Positions 45,362 to 54,533 of a stretch of DNA of 64,000 nt are shown here, piece after piece. The DNA is from Bacteroidota bacterium. GTDB lineage: Bacteria; Bacteroidota; Bacteroidia; UBA7662; CANHCV01. The stretch is taken from positions 1 to 64,000 of the forward strand of contig CANMVY010000009.1 of NCBI GenBank assembly GCA_947501265.1. Reading direction: 5' to 3'. A program made the translations under genes and the position numbers. The notes under the pieces are model-generated. The model did not search any database. It was not told the DNA's origin and was given only the letters and a program-made list of their open reading frames with translations. Position 1 is the first letter of the stretch; the number at the start of each line of letters is the position of its first letter.

Positions 45362-47225
45362 TGCGAACGATCTTAATGGCAATCCGTCTGTTCTTTGATC
45401 GCCCGGGTTCAGAACCATTATCGGCAATGGGTTGAGCATCTCCATAACCTTTGAATTCAATTTGGTTGAAGGGAACTTCTAACAGGCGAAGTTTTAAAAA
45501 CAATGCTTTTGCACGCTTTTCAGACAGTTTTTGATTGGCATCCTTTTTTCCTACTGCATCGGTATGTCCTTGAATTTCTACCCTTAATTGGGGATTCGAC
45601 TTAAGAAAACGTGCCAATACGACAATTTCAGAATCGGAAGCCGGTAGGATACTGTCGGAATTGCTTTCAAAAAAGATATTGGTTAATGAAACCATTTTTC
45701 CTACTTGAAGCGGTTCCATTGCAACGGTCATTTCCGATTGGGTGGGAGCAAATTGTCCTGAAAAAAACAAATATCCTGGAGCTTCAGCATGAATGCTGAA
45801 CGTTTTTTCGGAAGGAACGCAAATGATTTCAGCTCCACCATTGGGTTTCGTGAAATCGTTGAAATAATTGGTTCTACTTATGGGTTCATTGATGGTTAAA
45901 TGAACGGAGATAGGAGCATTGGTTTGTGCATCGATAAATTTAAAACGATTCCATTGGGTTGGCCAAGGTTGGAATGGTTCGGGAACATCAAATGAAAACA
46001 AATCAGTTTTGCCCAAATTGGGAGTTCCATCGGAAGTGAGAATTCCAGATTTGCCTTCGGTGCTGATCCATATTCCCGATTGATCCATGGCGTTGTTGAT
46101 GGGCGATCCAAGATTCTTGGGTTTATTCCAACCGGAATCTGTTAGGTGAGAAACAAAAAGGTCTTTGGCTCCGAAACCTGGATGACCGGCACTCGCGAAA
46201 TACAAGGTTCTGCCATCTGGATGAGCGAAAGGCGAAGCCTCATCGTAGCGGGTGTTAATGGTTGGGCCAAGGTTTTCTGGAATACTCCACCCGCTTGGCA
46301 GATGAACGCTTTTCCAGATGTCCCATCCGCCGTACCCGCCGGGACGATTGGATAGGAAATACATCGTTTTCCCATCGGAGCTGATGCTTGGCTGAGACTC
46401 CCACCAAGGGGAATTGATGATGGGATCTAAATTTTTGGGAGTGCCAAAACGGCCATTCGCCATTTTTTCACTGACGTAGATATCGCACGACCCACGCGAG
46501 TCGGCTCGGTCGCAAGCGGTGAAAAATAGGAGTTTCCCATTTCCTGAAACCGAACTTCCTCCTTCATTGGAAGCGGTGTTGATTTCCAAAGAGACCGGCT
46601 CTGAAAGGTCAAACGTACCATCCGATTTTTTATTGGAGACATAAATATCTTCGTCGTTGACTCCTCTTCGAGTGAAAAATAAATGTTGCCCTGTAGCATC
46701 TAACCATCCTCGATTTTCATAGAATGGGGTGTTGACATGGTCTCCCAAATTTTTCAAATCAACTCGATAAGGTGTTTTTAAAGCTTCCAAAGAAAAAGTG
46801 CAATCCGCCAAATACATTTTTCCATCTTGGTGAGCTTGATAAGATAAATTTTTGAAAGTCAATAATTTTTGAAAATCCAACTGTGCGCCTGAATAATCAG
46901 ATTTTCGCATTTTTAAAATCCCAGCATTCAGGTAAACTTTGTAATAAGTGGCGATCTGAAAAGCTTTGATTTTCTCGTAAGAAATAAGGGCCAAGGAATC
47001 ACTGCCCGTTTGGAAATAGAGATCTGCTAAAGAAAGGAGAGAATTAACGTGTTCGGGGTTGGAGGCATGAACTTGTTCAAGAAGTACAATGGCTTCGGGA
47101 TAACGATTGGCATTGATTTCTTTGATTGCTTTTTGATAAATTTTTTCAACCTTTTTCGGAAGGTTCGTTTGAGCCAATGAGGCCAAATGAAATACTGAAA
47201 ACAGAAGGAAAGCGATGCGTTTCAT
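45351..47225 (-). CDS. OmpA-family protein with TPR and PD40/WD40-like propeller repeats
   Basis: The 624-residue protein has a signal peptide (KRIAFLLFSVFHLASLAQ), N-terminal TPR-like helices (about 25-150), then propeller-like repeats (about 160-400, LFFTRRGVNDEDIYVSNKKSDGTF, GKTMYFLSNRPGGYGGWDIWKS, GRTLYFASAGHPGFGAKDLFVS). The C-terminal OmpA/peptidoglycan-binding domain is at about 510-624 (LRVEIQGHTDAVGKKDANQKLSEKRAKALFLKL). Such proteins link the outer membrane to peptidoglycan, and in Bacteroidota several are near T9SS or gliding genes (the SprE/PorE-like architecture). A -7-like TACCTTTA lies just upstream on the minus strand (47240-47233). Confidence 0.9.
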   Translation of the reverse strand: MKRIAFLLFSVFHLASLAQTNLPKKVEKIYQKAIKEINANRYPEAIVLLEQVHASNPEHVNSLLSLADLYFQTGSDSLALISYEKIKAFQIATYYKVYLNAGILKMRKSDYSGAQLDFQKLLTFKNLSYQAHQDGKMYLADCTFSLEALKTPYRVDLKNLGDHVNTPFYENRGWLDATGQHLFFTRRGVNDEDIYVSNKKSDGTFDLSEPVSLEINTASNEGGSSVSGNGKLLFFTACDRADSRGSCDIYVSEKMANGRFGTPKNLDPIINSPWWESQPSISSDGKTMYFLSNRPGGYGGWDIWKSVHLPSGWSIPENLGPTINTRYDEASPFAHPDGRTLYFASAGHPGFGAKDLFVSHLTDSGWNKPKNLGSPINNAMDQSGIWISTEGKSGILTSDGTPNLGKTDLFSFDVPEPFQPWPTQWNRFKFIDAQTNAPISVHLTINEPISRTNYFNDFTKPNGGAEIICVPSEKTFSIHAEAPGYLFFSGQFAPTQSEMTVAMEPLQVGKMVSLTNIFFESNSDSILPASDSEIVVLARFLKSNPQLRVEIQGHTDAVGKKDANQKLSEKRAKALFLKLRLLEVPFNQIEFKGYGDAQPIADNGSEPGRSKNRRIAIKIVRINP

Positions 47226-47314
47226 GGAAGTCTAAAGGTAAGAAAAATCCCTATTATCTTTTTTCAAGCGGTGGGAATGTGGAAATAAATAGATGGAATT
47301 CTTGCAAAATGGAC

Positions 47315-47340
47315 AAGAAAAAAGCCGCTTTCGCGGCTTT
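47315..47340 (-). terminator. Rho-independent terminator after the SPOR-like gene
   Basis: On the minus strand AAAGCCGC / GCGGCTTT closes a GAAA tetraloop and is followed by a T-rich run (TTTTTTCTTG). It lies just after the stop of the gene ending at 47346. The stem is nearly the same as the terminator at 2121. Confidence 0.9.
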
Positions 47341-47345
47341 AAAAC

Positions 47346-47936
47346 TTATTTTTTGAAGATGACTCCTTCGGCTTCAGCGGCTTCTTGAGTAATTCTTTTT
47401 CCGTCTTTGTAACAAACAATCCAAGCATCGGCTAAACCGAGCTTTTTGAGCTCATCTCGAAAGTCTTCTGCTTTGTTAATTTTCGTAAAATATCCCAAAA
47501 CATACTTGATTTGGTTTTCCACCATTTCGGTTTCAATTTCGGATTTTCCAAGTCCTTTTGCTCGGTATTGGTTATATGCTCCAAGTTGAACCTTGAAATA
47601 AAGTCCTGATTTTTCTTTCATTGGATTAGAATTTACTTCCTCCAATGCTTGTTTTTCTTGCTGTTCTTTTATTACTACAGAAACCTTTTTCAAGGAATCC
47701 ATCTCTGCTTTGTTGGCGTTCATTTCAGTGCTCATGTTATTGAGCAATAATTGCATTTCATCCTTTTCGGTAGAACATTTTTTCAAATCGGTAGATTTAC
47801 TTTCCAGGTTCTTAATTACAGCAGCAACCTCGTCAACCGACATTTTTTTAATCTTTTTGCGCTCCTCTTTGGTCATTTCTTGTCCGAAAGAAAAGATAGT
47901 TGCCAATGAAAAAATAGAAATGAATAAAGTTTTCAT
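47346..47936 (-). CDS. Exported coiled-coil/SPOR-like protein
   Basis: The ATG at 47936 starts a signal peptide (MKTLFISIFSLATIFSFGQ) and is preferred over an upstream in-frame ATG. Residues about 20-100 are highly charged and helical (KKIKKMSVDEVAAVIKNLESKS...), a probable coiled coil. The C-terminal part (about 110-196, GLYFKVQLGAYNQY...VLGYFTKINKAEDFRDELKKLGLADAWIVCYKDGKRI) resembles a SPOR domain, which would bind septal peptidoglycan, or a related Bacteroidota variant. TAGCTTTG, a perfect TAnnTTTG, lies upstream (47958-47951). Confidence 0.75.
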   Translation of the reverse strand: MKTLFISIFSLATIFSFGQEMTKEERKKIKKMSVDEVAAVIKNLESKSTDLKKCSTEKDEMQLLLNNMSTEMNANKAEMDSLKKVSVVIKEQQEKQALEEVNSNPMKEKSGLYFKVQLGAYNQYRAKGLGKSEIETEMVENQIKYVLGYFTKINKAEDFRDELKKLGLADAWIVCYKDGKRITQEAAEAEGVIFKK

Positions 47937-47950
47937 GATTAAAATTTTTC

Positions 47951-47958
47951 CAAAGCTA
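47951..47958 (-). promoter_or_regulatory. -7 promoter element TAGCTTTG
   Basis: A perfect TAnnTTTG match on the minus strand lies 14 bases before the start codon at 47936. The -33 site is not clear. Confidence 0.55.
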
Positions 47959-47974
47959 CAAAAAAAAAGCAAGA

Positions 47975-49276
47975 TTAGTTAATCTGGGGTAGTGTGATGG
48001 AGAATTCGGTGTAACTGCCAACTTCTGATTTTAAAGAAATTTGTCCCCCCAGTTTGGTTACAATTTCGTGAACCATGTACAAACCCAAACCCGTTCCGGG
48101 TTTTGCATCGGTTCCTCGAAAGAACATGTCAAAAACTTTCTTTTGATATTCCTCTGGTATTCCTAATCCATTATCCCAAACAATGATTTTCGCATTTTTG
48201 GGGGAAGTCTGGATGTCAATCTTGATTTGTGGGTTGTCTTTCGTCGTATTCGAGTAATGGATGGCATTAGAAAGAAGGTTATTCAGAACGATTTTTAACC
48301 GGGTAGGATCGGAGTGAAATGGAATTTCATCGTGGATTTGAATGATCTTCTCAATTTTTTGAGATTCTTCGTTGAATTCATGCTGAAGAAAAATATCGCC
48401 GATTAACTGCTGGAAATGAATGGGTTTAGATTCAATGTTCTGTCGAGCATTTTTAGCAATGTGGATGATGTCGAAAATGAAATCATTCATTTTGTGTATA
48501 GATGCCTCTTGTAAATTCAAATAGGTATTGATTTGTTTGGGATCATCTTCCATTTTCATCAATTCTATTAATCCCAAAACCGATGCAAGTGGAGATCTTA
48601 AGTCATGTGAAATCGCGTAAAAGAAATAATCCAATTCTTTGTTTGCCTTTGATAAAGCGATGTTTTGATTCTCTAATTTGGATTGATGTTGCATTAAATC
48701 CCTGCTTTTGGTTCGCACAACTTGCAATGAAAAATAGGAATAAATTAAAATAGCTACAAATCCTAAAATCCAGAAAAAGGCACTACAAGTTTGTTTTTGG
48801 TGATAATTTAAAGGTACTTCTGCCCCAAACATCTCGTAATTGTACCACGAAAGAAGATAAACCAAAAAGATGGAAATAATGATGGCAGCAACTTTCCAGC
48901 GATGAGAAAAGTGAAACGACATGAACGCATTCACGACATTCACAAAAAACAAAAACTGAATACCAGTATCAAATCCAAATAGCCATGTTCCCCACGAAAC
49001 GGCCAACAATCCGGTGTAAACCGAAAAAGTTCGTGCTAAGGTGTGAAGCTTAAAATGATTAAAAATTGGACTCAATCCATACAACGATGCCAGAAAAAAT
49101 AACTGAATCCAATAGGTTTTATCAGGAAATTGGACGTAGGAAAAAACAACCAATGGATAAACCAAAAGGGATAAATAAGTGGTCATCATGTTGGTTGCAC
49201 GAATTTCTAGTGCATCCTCTCGTTGAGTTTCAGGGGTAATTCCTGCCTCAGTTAGCGTACGAAGAAACATGATCAT
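47975..49276 (-). CDS. Membrane-bound sensor histidine kinase
   Basis: The 433-residue start at 49276 (ATGA overlap with the preceding gene) is preferred; another ATG lies at 49270. About six membrane helices fill the first 190 residues (LSLLVYPLVVFSYVQF..., FFWILGFVAILIYSYFSLQ). A coiled linker leads to the HisKA domain with the phosphoacceptor His in ISHDLRSPLASVLGLIELM. The ATPase domain has N box LNNLLSNAIHYS, G1 VWDNGLGIP and G2 GTGLGLYMV. The signal is unknown and no extracellular sensor domain is visible. No response regulator is adjacent, so its partner must be encoded elsewhere (the NtrC-like regulator at 53175 and the receiver at 14326 are candidates by presence only). Confidence 0.92.
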   Translation of the reverse strand: MIMFLRTLTEAGITPETQREDALEIRATNMMTTYLSLLVYPLVVFSYVQFPDKTYWIQLFFLASLYGLSPIFNHFKLHTLARTFSVYTGLLAVSWGTWLFGFDTGIQFLFFVNVVNAFMSFHFSHRWKVAAIIISIFLVYLLSWYNYEMFGAEVPLNYHQKQTCSAFFWILGFVAILIYSYFSLQVVRTKSRDLMQHQSKLENQNIALSKANKELDYFFYAISHDLRSPLASVLGLIELMKMEDDPKQINTYLNLQEASIHKMNDFIFDIIHIAKNARQNIESKPIHFQQLIGDIFLQHEFNEESQKIEKIIQIHDEIPFHSDPTRLKIVLNNLLSNAIHYSNTTKDNPQIKIDIQTSPKNAKIIVWDNGLGIPEEYQKKVFDMFFRGTDAKPGTGLGLYMVHEIVTKLGGQISLKSEVGSYTEFSITLPQIN

Positions 49277-49896
49277 AGCATCGTAACGGTTTGAAGGAAT
49301 GAAGTGGAAATAAAGATGCCTAAAAACAATCCAATGATTAGTTCTTCCAATTGATGCGCACCGGAAATCCACCGGACTCCTGTTACGATTCCACAAATGA
49401 ATATCGAGCAGATCAATAAAACCAGTCGTAATTCATGAGGTAAACTCTTGTTGAAGATAAAAATGGGAATCAACAAAGCCCAACCCGAAGCATGCGCGCT
49501 TATTTTGAATCCTTTGAAGTAGCAAAGCGATAAAATCAGTAGTAAAATTCCCCCGCTTCCGGTGGTGAACCAAATCAAATTTGCCATTTCCCCCAACTCA
49601 CTCCTAAGATTTACCGTGTAACCTAACCAAAAGATTCCTCCAATCAAAAAAGGCCAAACCCGACTTGTTGCGTTCTCCATCTCCCAATCTGTTTTTTGAC
49701 CAAGTCGGCTGGAGAAAGAGATTAAAATGGGAATCAAGGCCACAAAAAACAATTCATACCCCAGAAATAACCCAAACGTTGAACTGAAGAATCCGAATCT
49801 CGCAGTTAAAAATGTTCCGAACCACAAACACAAAATCCATGTTGGGATCCATAACGGGTGGAGCAACAGGGAACTCAAAAAATAAAAACGTTTCAT
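49273..49896 (-). CDS. PAP2-like multi-pass membrane protein
   Basis: The 207-residue protein has about six membrane helices. In its second half it shows the short patterns of the PAP2 phosphatase family: an SxH element (KISAHASGW) and an R-x5-H element (RWISGAHQLEELIIG). In the second element the usual final Asp is replaced by Glu (H-x3-E). The first family motif (KxxxxxxRP) is poorly matched (KTDWEMENATSRVWP). Activity as a phosphatase on lipid phosphates is therefore uncertain. It follows rpoN with a TAATG overlap and overlaps the kinase gene by ATGA, so it belongs to the same transcription unit. Confidence 0.7.
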   Translation of the reverse strand: MKRFYFLSSLLLHPLWIPTWILCLWFGTFLTARFGFFSSTFGLFLGYELFFVALIPILISFSSRLGQKTDWEMENATSRVWPFLIGGIFWLGYTVNLRSELGEMANLIWFTTGSGGILLLILSLCYFKGFKISAHASGWALLIPIFIFNKSLPHELRLVLLICSIFICGIVTGVRWISGAHQLEELIIGLFLGIFISTSFLQTVTML

Positions 49897-51329
49897 TAAA
49901 TTTCTTTTCGTAAACGAGCTACCGGAATTCCAAGTTGCTCCCGGTATTTAGCAACCGTTCTTCTTGCAATCGTATACCCTTTTTCCACCAAAATGTCGGT
50001 CAATTTATCATCGCTTACCGGCTTGCGCTTGTCTTCTTGCTCGATGCAATCTGACAAAATTTTCTTTACCTCTTTGCTCGATACTTCTTCGCCAGAATCG
50101 GTCATGATTCCTTCCGAAAAGAAATGTTTCAGGCTAAAGGTTCCATAAGGGGTATGAACAAATTTGGAATTCGCCACCCGAGAAATGGTAGAAATGTCCA
50201 TCCCAATCTCCTCTGCGATGTCCTTCAAAATCATGGGTTTTAATTTGGTTTCGTCTCCCGATAAAAAATACGCGTCTTGGTGACGAACAATAGCGTCCAT
50301 GGTGGTTAACAAAGTGGTTTGACGTTGTTTGATGGCATCCACAAACCATTTGGCTGAGTCCAATTTGCTTTTAATGAAAACCAAAGTCTCTTTCACCTTT
50401 TTATCGTTCTCGGCTTGTTTGGTGTAATCCTTCAGCATTTCTTGGTAATCCTTACTTAGTCTGAGTTCAGGAGCATTCTTGGCATTCAACTTTAAACTAA
50501 TTTCTCCCTGATCAACATGAATAATGAAATCGGGGATAATCGTACCCAACTGATCGTCATCCTCGGCTGTACCACCCGGTTTGGGATTGCACTTAATAAT
50601 TTCATGTTGGGCCTTTCTAAAGAGGTCTTCATCCAATTCCAGCACTTTCATAATTTTCTCAAAGTGCTTTTTGGAAAACAGATCAAAGTAGAGTTCCACC
50701 ATCTCAATGGCCACATTGATGGCCACATTCCGCTTTTTCTTTTTTAATTGAATCAGCAAACATTCTTGAAGATCGCGTGCACCAACTCCTGCCGGATCAA
50801 ATCCTTGTATTTTTAAGAGAAGATGCTCAAGATCTTCCTCCGAAACCATCAGATTTTGGGTGAAAGCCAAATCATCAGATAGGTTCATCAGAGGTCTTCG
50901 TAAATATCCATCCGAATCGATGGAGCCAATGATGTGAACAAGGATGGCCCGGTCGCGTTCCGATAAATCCAACTCCCCAGCCTGGGCCATCAACTTCTCG
51001 TGGAAGGAGTTTCGCTTCGCATAGGGAGATTCCTTATCATCGTCGTCATCATCGTAATTCAAATCCTTCGTTCGAAAATCCGCAATGCCGTCATCCTCCA
51101 AATATTCACTCAAATCGAAATCCAATTCATCTTCTTCCTTTTGATCCTCCTCCGTTTCAGACTCGTTTTCAAAGTCACTTGAATCCTCTTCCAAGGCCGG
51201 ATTTTCTTCCAATTCTTCTTTGATACGCTGTTCCAAGGAAGCCGTAGGCACCTGCAGTAATTGAATGAATTGAATTTGTTGCGGACTAAGGCGCTGAAGT
51301 TGTTTTAACTTTAGGGTTTGTTTAAGCAT
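49896..51329 (-). CDS. rpoN: RNA polymerase sigma-54 factor
   Basis: The 477-residue protein has the sigma-54 layout: an N-terminal Gln/Leu-rich region I (LKQTLKLKQLQRLSPQQIQFIQLLQV), an acidic region II (about 50-100), a core-binding region (VGARDLQECLLIQL, CNPKPGG), and a C-terminal DNA-binding part with an HTH (LKDIAEEIGMDISTISRVANSKFV) and the RpoN box ARRTVAKYRE. Sigma-54 needs AAA+ activators; one is encoded at 53175. A TAACTTCG -7-like element lies upstream (51377-51370). The gene starts a run with the PAP2-like and kinase genes. Confidence 0.97.
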   Translation of the reverse strand: MLKQTLKLKQLQRLSPQQIQFIQLLQVPTASLEQRIKEELEENPALEEDSSDFENESETEEDQKEEDELDFDLSEYLEDDGIADFRTKDLNYDDDDDDKESPYAKRNSFHEKLMAQAGELDLSERDRAILVHIIGSIDSDGYLRRPLMNLSDDLAFTQNLMVSEEDLEHLLLKIQGFDPAGVGARDLQECLLIQLKKKKRNVAINVAIEMVELYFDLFSKKHFEKIMKVLELDEDLFRKAQHEIIKCNPKPGGTAEDDDQLGTIIPDFIIHVDQGEISLKLNAKNAPELRLSKDYQEMLKDYTKQAENDKKVKETLVFIKSKLDSAKWFVDAIKQRQTTLLTTMDAIVRHQDAYFLSGDETKLKPMILKDIAEEIGMDISTISRVANSKFVHTPYGTFSLKHFFSEGIMTDSGEEVSSKEVKKILSDCIEQEDKRKPVSDDKLTDILVEKGYTIARRTVAKYREQLGIPVARLRKEI

Positions 51330-51423
51330 AGATTTCGTACTGCAAAGAAAATAAAGATTTTTCCGCTTTCGAAGTTAAACTATTTTTATTACCATGGTCT
51401 ATTCCAGAGAAAATTTTCTTTTT

Positions 51424-52704
51424 ATGAGATTGTTCCTTGTTGTTGTTTTCATTTTCAAATTATTACCGGTTTTTTCTCAAAATTTGTATTTCCCTCCAAC
51501 CACCGGAAATCAATGGGACACCCTTTCTCCCGCCAATTTAGGTTGGTGTGCGAATCGAATTGATTCCCTTACTGATTTTTTGCGTCGCAACAATACCAAA
51601 GGGTGCATCATTTTGAAAGATGGAAAAATTGCCTACGAAAAGTATTTTGGTTCGTTTCAGGTAGATTCTCCTTGGTATTGGGCAAGCGCTGGAAAAACCC
51701 TTACAGCAACGTTGGTGGGTATTGCCCAACAAGAAGGCCGGCTCTCTATCTACGATACCACCTCCAAATACCTCGGCGCCGGCTGGACCAGCCTTCCCCG
51801 AAACAAAGAGGATCTCATTAACATCCGACACCAGCTTAACATGACAACAGGTTTGGATGAGCGAGTTGCTGACTTGAATTGTAAACTTGACACGTGTTTG
51901 AAGTATCGCACAGACGCAGGAACTAGGTGGTATTATCATAATGCGCCTTACCTCCTGCTTCATGATGTTCTTGAACAGGCAACGGGGCAAACCATCAACA
52001 ATTACACCCTTCAAAAAATCATGGTTCCTACCGGACTTCGTGGACTCTGGGCCAGCGATGGAGTCTTTTATTCAACCACCCGCTCTTTTGCACGTTTCGG
52101 TTTGTTGATGCTGAACAAGGGAAAATGGAGCAACACGGTGGTGCTTTCCGATACCAATTATTTCCGAGAAATGACCACTCCAAGTCAAACGCTGAATAAA
52201 AGCTACGGTTATTTGTGGTGGCTCAACGGACAACCCAGTTATCAGCTTCCATTGGTTCCACTTGTCATTCAAGGGAACTTAATAGCTACTGCACCCAATG
52301 AGATTATTTGCGGCCTCGGAAAAAACGATCAAAAACTGTACATCTGGCCGCAACAAAATTTGGTGGTCGTTCGACTCGGGGAGTCTGCCGGTGGAGTCAA
52401 TCCCGCTCTTTCCAGTTTCGATAATCAATTCTGGATTCAAATCATGCAATTGCTCTGCAACGTGAACTCTACTTCTGCCATCCAAGAAACGCGGCTCTCC
52501 ATTTTTCCCAATCCCGCTTCCCAAACGATTCGGTTTTCATCCCCTGTTTCTCAGATTCAAATCCTCGATGTTCATGGGAAAACGATCCTTCAACAACAGC
52601 AGGAATCCTCCGAAATCAACATCGCTCATCTTCAACCTGGAATGTATTGGATCATGGGAAAATCACAGGGAGTGTGGGTGAAACAGAAATGGTTGAAGCA
52701 ATAG
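51424..52704 (+). CDS. Secreted beta-lactamase-family serine hydrolase with T9SS sorting domain
   Basis: The start at 51424 gives a clear signal peptide (MRLFLVVVFIFKLLPVFSQ); an in-frame ATG ten codons earlier is possible. The 426-residue protein has the class C beta-lactamase/penicillin-binding fold with S88-A-G-K91 (SxxK) and a Y-x-N-like element in WYYHNAPYLLLHDVLEQATG. The end (LSIFPNPASQTIRFSSPVSQIQILDVHGKTIL...GMYWIMGKS) is a T9SS type A sorting domain. The usual roles are esterase, peptidase or beta-lactam-resistance-like activity; the substrate is unknown. Confidence 0.92.
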   Translation: MRLFLVVVFIFKLLPVFSQNLYFPPTTGNQWDTLSPANLGWCANRIDSLTDFLRRNNTKGCIILKDGKIAYEKYFGSFQVDSPWYWASAGKTLTATLVGIAQQEGRLSIYDTTSKYLGAGWTSLPRNKEDLINIRHQLNMTTGLDERVADLNCKLDTCLKYRTDAGTRWYYHNAPYLLLHDVLEQATGQTINNYTLQKIMVPTGLRGLWASDGVFYSTTRSFARFGLLMLNKGKWSNTVVLSDTNYFREMTTPSQTLNKSYGYLWWLNGQPSYQLPLVPLVIQGNLIATAPNEIICGLGKNDQKLYIWPQQNLVVVRLGESAGGVNPALSSFDNQFWIQIMQLLCNVNSTSAIQETRLSIFPNPASQTIRFSSPVSQIQILDVHGKTILQQQQESSEINIAHLQPGMYWIMGKSQGVWVKQKWLKQ

Positions 52705-52760
52705 ATTTCCACAAGAAAATTTTACGTACTTTTTATTAGACAATTTCACGCTGAATTGAT

Positions 52761-52768
52761 TAGATTTG
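52761..52768 (+). promoter_or_regulatory. -7 promoter element TAGATTTG for rnpB
   Basis: A perfect TAnnTTTG match ends 3-4 bases before the likely 5' end of the RNase P RNA, in the expected place. No clear TTG sits at -33. Confidence 0.7.
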
Positions 52769-52771
52769 CGA

Positions 52772-53150
52772 AGTCGGTCGGTTCGGCTTGTCGCTTGTTT
52801 GAAAGAAAGCAAGAGGAAAGTCCGGACAACCAAGGGCAGCGTGCTTCCTAACGGGAAGGCACCGGAAACGGTGACAGAGAGTGTCGCAGAGAAAAACCGC
52901 CGATTGCGAAAGCAAGGCAAGGGTGAAAACGTGGGGTAAGAGCCTACGATGCTTCAAGGTGACTTGAAGGAGGGATAAACCTCACGCGTTGAAAGGCCAA
53001 ATAGGCAGTGAACAGAAGCGGCCCGTTTCGATTCCTTCGGGAATTTCACTGTGGGTAGGCCGATGGACCTTGTGGGCAACTGCAAGGCTAGATGAATGGC
53101 AAGCTCGGGGGAAACCCTCAGACAAAATCCGGCTTACAGGGCCGGCCGAC
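52772..53150 (+). ncRNA. rnpB: RNase P RNA, bacterial type A
   Basis: The sequence contains the conserved RNase P RNA segment GAGGAAAGTCCGGACA near the 5' end, then GGAAACGGTGACAGAGAG, GTGAAAACGTGGGGTAAGAG and GCCAAATAGGCAG. The 3' conserved segment is ACAAAATCCGGCTTACAG. The ends pair as helix P1 (GTCGGTCGG with GCCGGCCGAC). It cleaves the 5' leader of precursor tRNAs. The 3' end is estimated from P1; a T-run (TTTTTT) follows. The next gene starts 24 bases downstream. Confidence 0.97.
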
Positions 53151-53174
53151 ATTTTTTAAAAAAAGGAGTGAAGT

Positions 53175-54533
53175 ATGTCGAACATCCTCATTATTGACGA
53201 TGAGCGTTCCATTCGGGCCGCACTGAAAGATTTATTGGAATTTGAGGGTTTTCAAGTTACGGAAGCCGAGGATGGACATGCCGGATTGGACGCGGCCAGA
53301 AAAAATCATTTTGACTTGGTTTTGTGCGATATCAAAATGCCGGGAATGGATGGTTTGGAGTGTCTGGCTCAATTGCAATCCATGTATCCCGATCTTCCGG
53401 TCATCATGATCTCCGGACACGGAACCATGGAAACCGCCGTGGAAGCCACCCGATTGGGAGCATTCGACTTTCTCGTAAAACCGCCGGATCTGAATCGCTT
53501 GCTCATTACCGTTCGCAATGCCTTGGATCGCGGACATTTAGCGGCGCAAACCAAAGTCCTCAAACAAAAAATTTCCCGAACGCAAGAAATCATTGGGGAA
53601 TCGTCGGCCATCCAAAACATCAAATCCACCATCGATCGGGTGGCACCCACGGAAGCGAGGGTGCTCATCACCGGTGAAAATGGAACCGGAAAGGAATTGG
53701 TGGCCCGTTGGATTCACGACAAATCAAACCGAACCAAAGGTCCTTTGATTGAAGTGAATTGCGCAGCCATTCCATCGGAATTGATCGAGAGTGAACTCTT
53801 CGGACACGAAAAAGGAAGCTTCACTTCCGCCATCAAGCAACGTATTGGTTATTTCGAGCAAGCCAATGGCGGAACCTTGTTTCTGGACGAAATCGGCGAT
53901 ATGCCTTTGGCCGCTCAAGCCAAAGTTCTTCGTGCTCTCCAAGAAGGGAAAATCTCCCGAGTAGGCGGCGAAAAGGAAATTAAAGTCGACGTGCGCGTGA
54001 TCGCCGCTACCAACAAAGACCTCGTGCGGGAAATTGAGGAAAAAAACTTCCGAATCGATCTGTACCACAGGCTTTCCGTTATCATCGTTCACGTTCCGGC
54101 CTTGGCCGATCGGAAGAACGATATCCCTATTCTGGCAGATAAGTTCCTTAAGGAAACGTGCGAAGAATACCATATTCCTCAAAAGCGATTTACCGTAAAA
54201 GCCTTGGAAGCGTTGAAAACCTTTCCTTGGTCCGGAAATATTCGTGAATTGAAAAACGTAGTGGAACGATTGGTTATTCTTTGCGGCGACGTGATTTCCG
54301 ACGAAGAAGTCAATCAGTTTACTCGTCCACTCGAATTCGGCTCCATGAGCACCTTGGAAGCCATCATCAATAATTTTTCGGATCTACACGATTACAAAGA
54401 TTTCGTTGAAAAGGAATTCATCGAGCGGAAATTGAAATCCAACCTATGGAACATCACCAAAACTGCCGAAGAAATTGGCATTCAACGAAGCCATCTCTAC
54501 AATAAAATTGATAAATACGGATTTACCCGATGA
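53175..54533 (+). CDS. Sigma-54-dependent response regulator (NtrC family)
   Basis: The 452-residue protein has a receiver domain (1-120; D52 in LCDIKMPGMDG, K in VKPPDL), an AAA+ domain (about 140-370; Walker A GENGTGKE, Walker B GGTLFLDEIGDM) and a C-terminal Fis-type HTH (about 410-452, WNITKTAEEIGIQRSHLYNKI). The sigma-54 contact loop, normally GAFTGA, reads GSFTSA (about 214-219): the Thr is kept but two small residues are changed. rpoN is in the window (49896-51329). AGGAG just before the start is a clear Shine-Dalgarno site, uncommon in this phylum. It overlaps the next gene by 4 bases. Confidence 0.95.
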   Translation: MSNILIIDDERSIRAALKDLLEFEGFQVTEAEDGHAGLDAARKNHFDLVLCDIKMPGMDGLECLAQLQSMYPDLPVIMISGHGTMETAVEATRLGAFDFLVKPPDLNRLLITVRNALDRGHLAAQTKVLKQKISRTQEIIGESSAIQNIKSTIDRVAPTEARVLITGENGTGKELVARWIHDKSNRTKGPLIEVNCAAIPSELIESELFGHEKGSFTSAIKQRIGYFEQANGGTLFLDEIGDMPLAAQAKVLRALQEGKISRVGGEKEIKVDVRVIAATNKDLVREIEEKNFRIDLYHRLSVIIVHVPALADRKNDIPILADKFLKETCEEYHIPQKRFTVKALEALKTFPWSGNIRELKNVVERLVILCGDVISDEEVNQFTRPLEFGSMSTLEAIINNFSDLHDYKDFVEKEFIERKLKSNLWNITKTAEEIGIQRSHLYNKIDKYGFTR

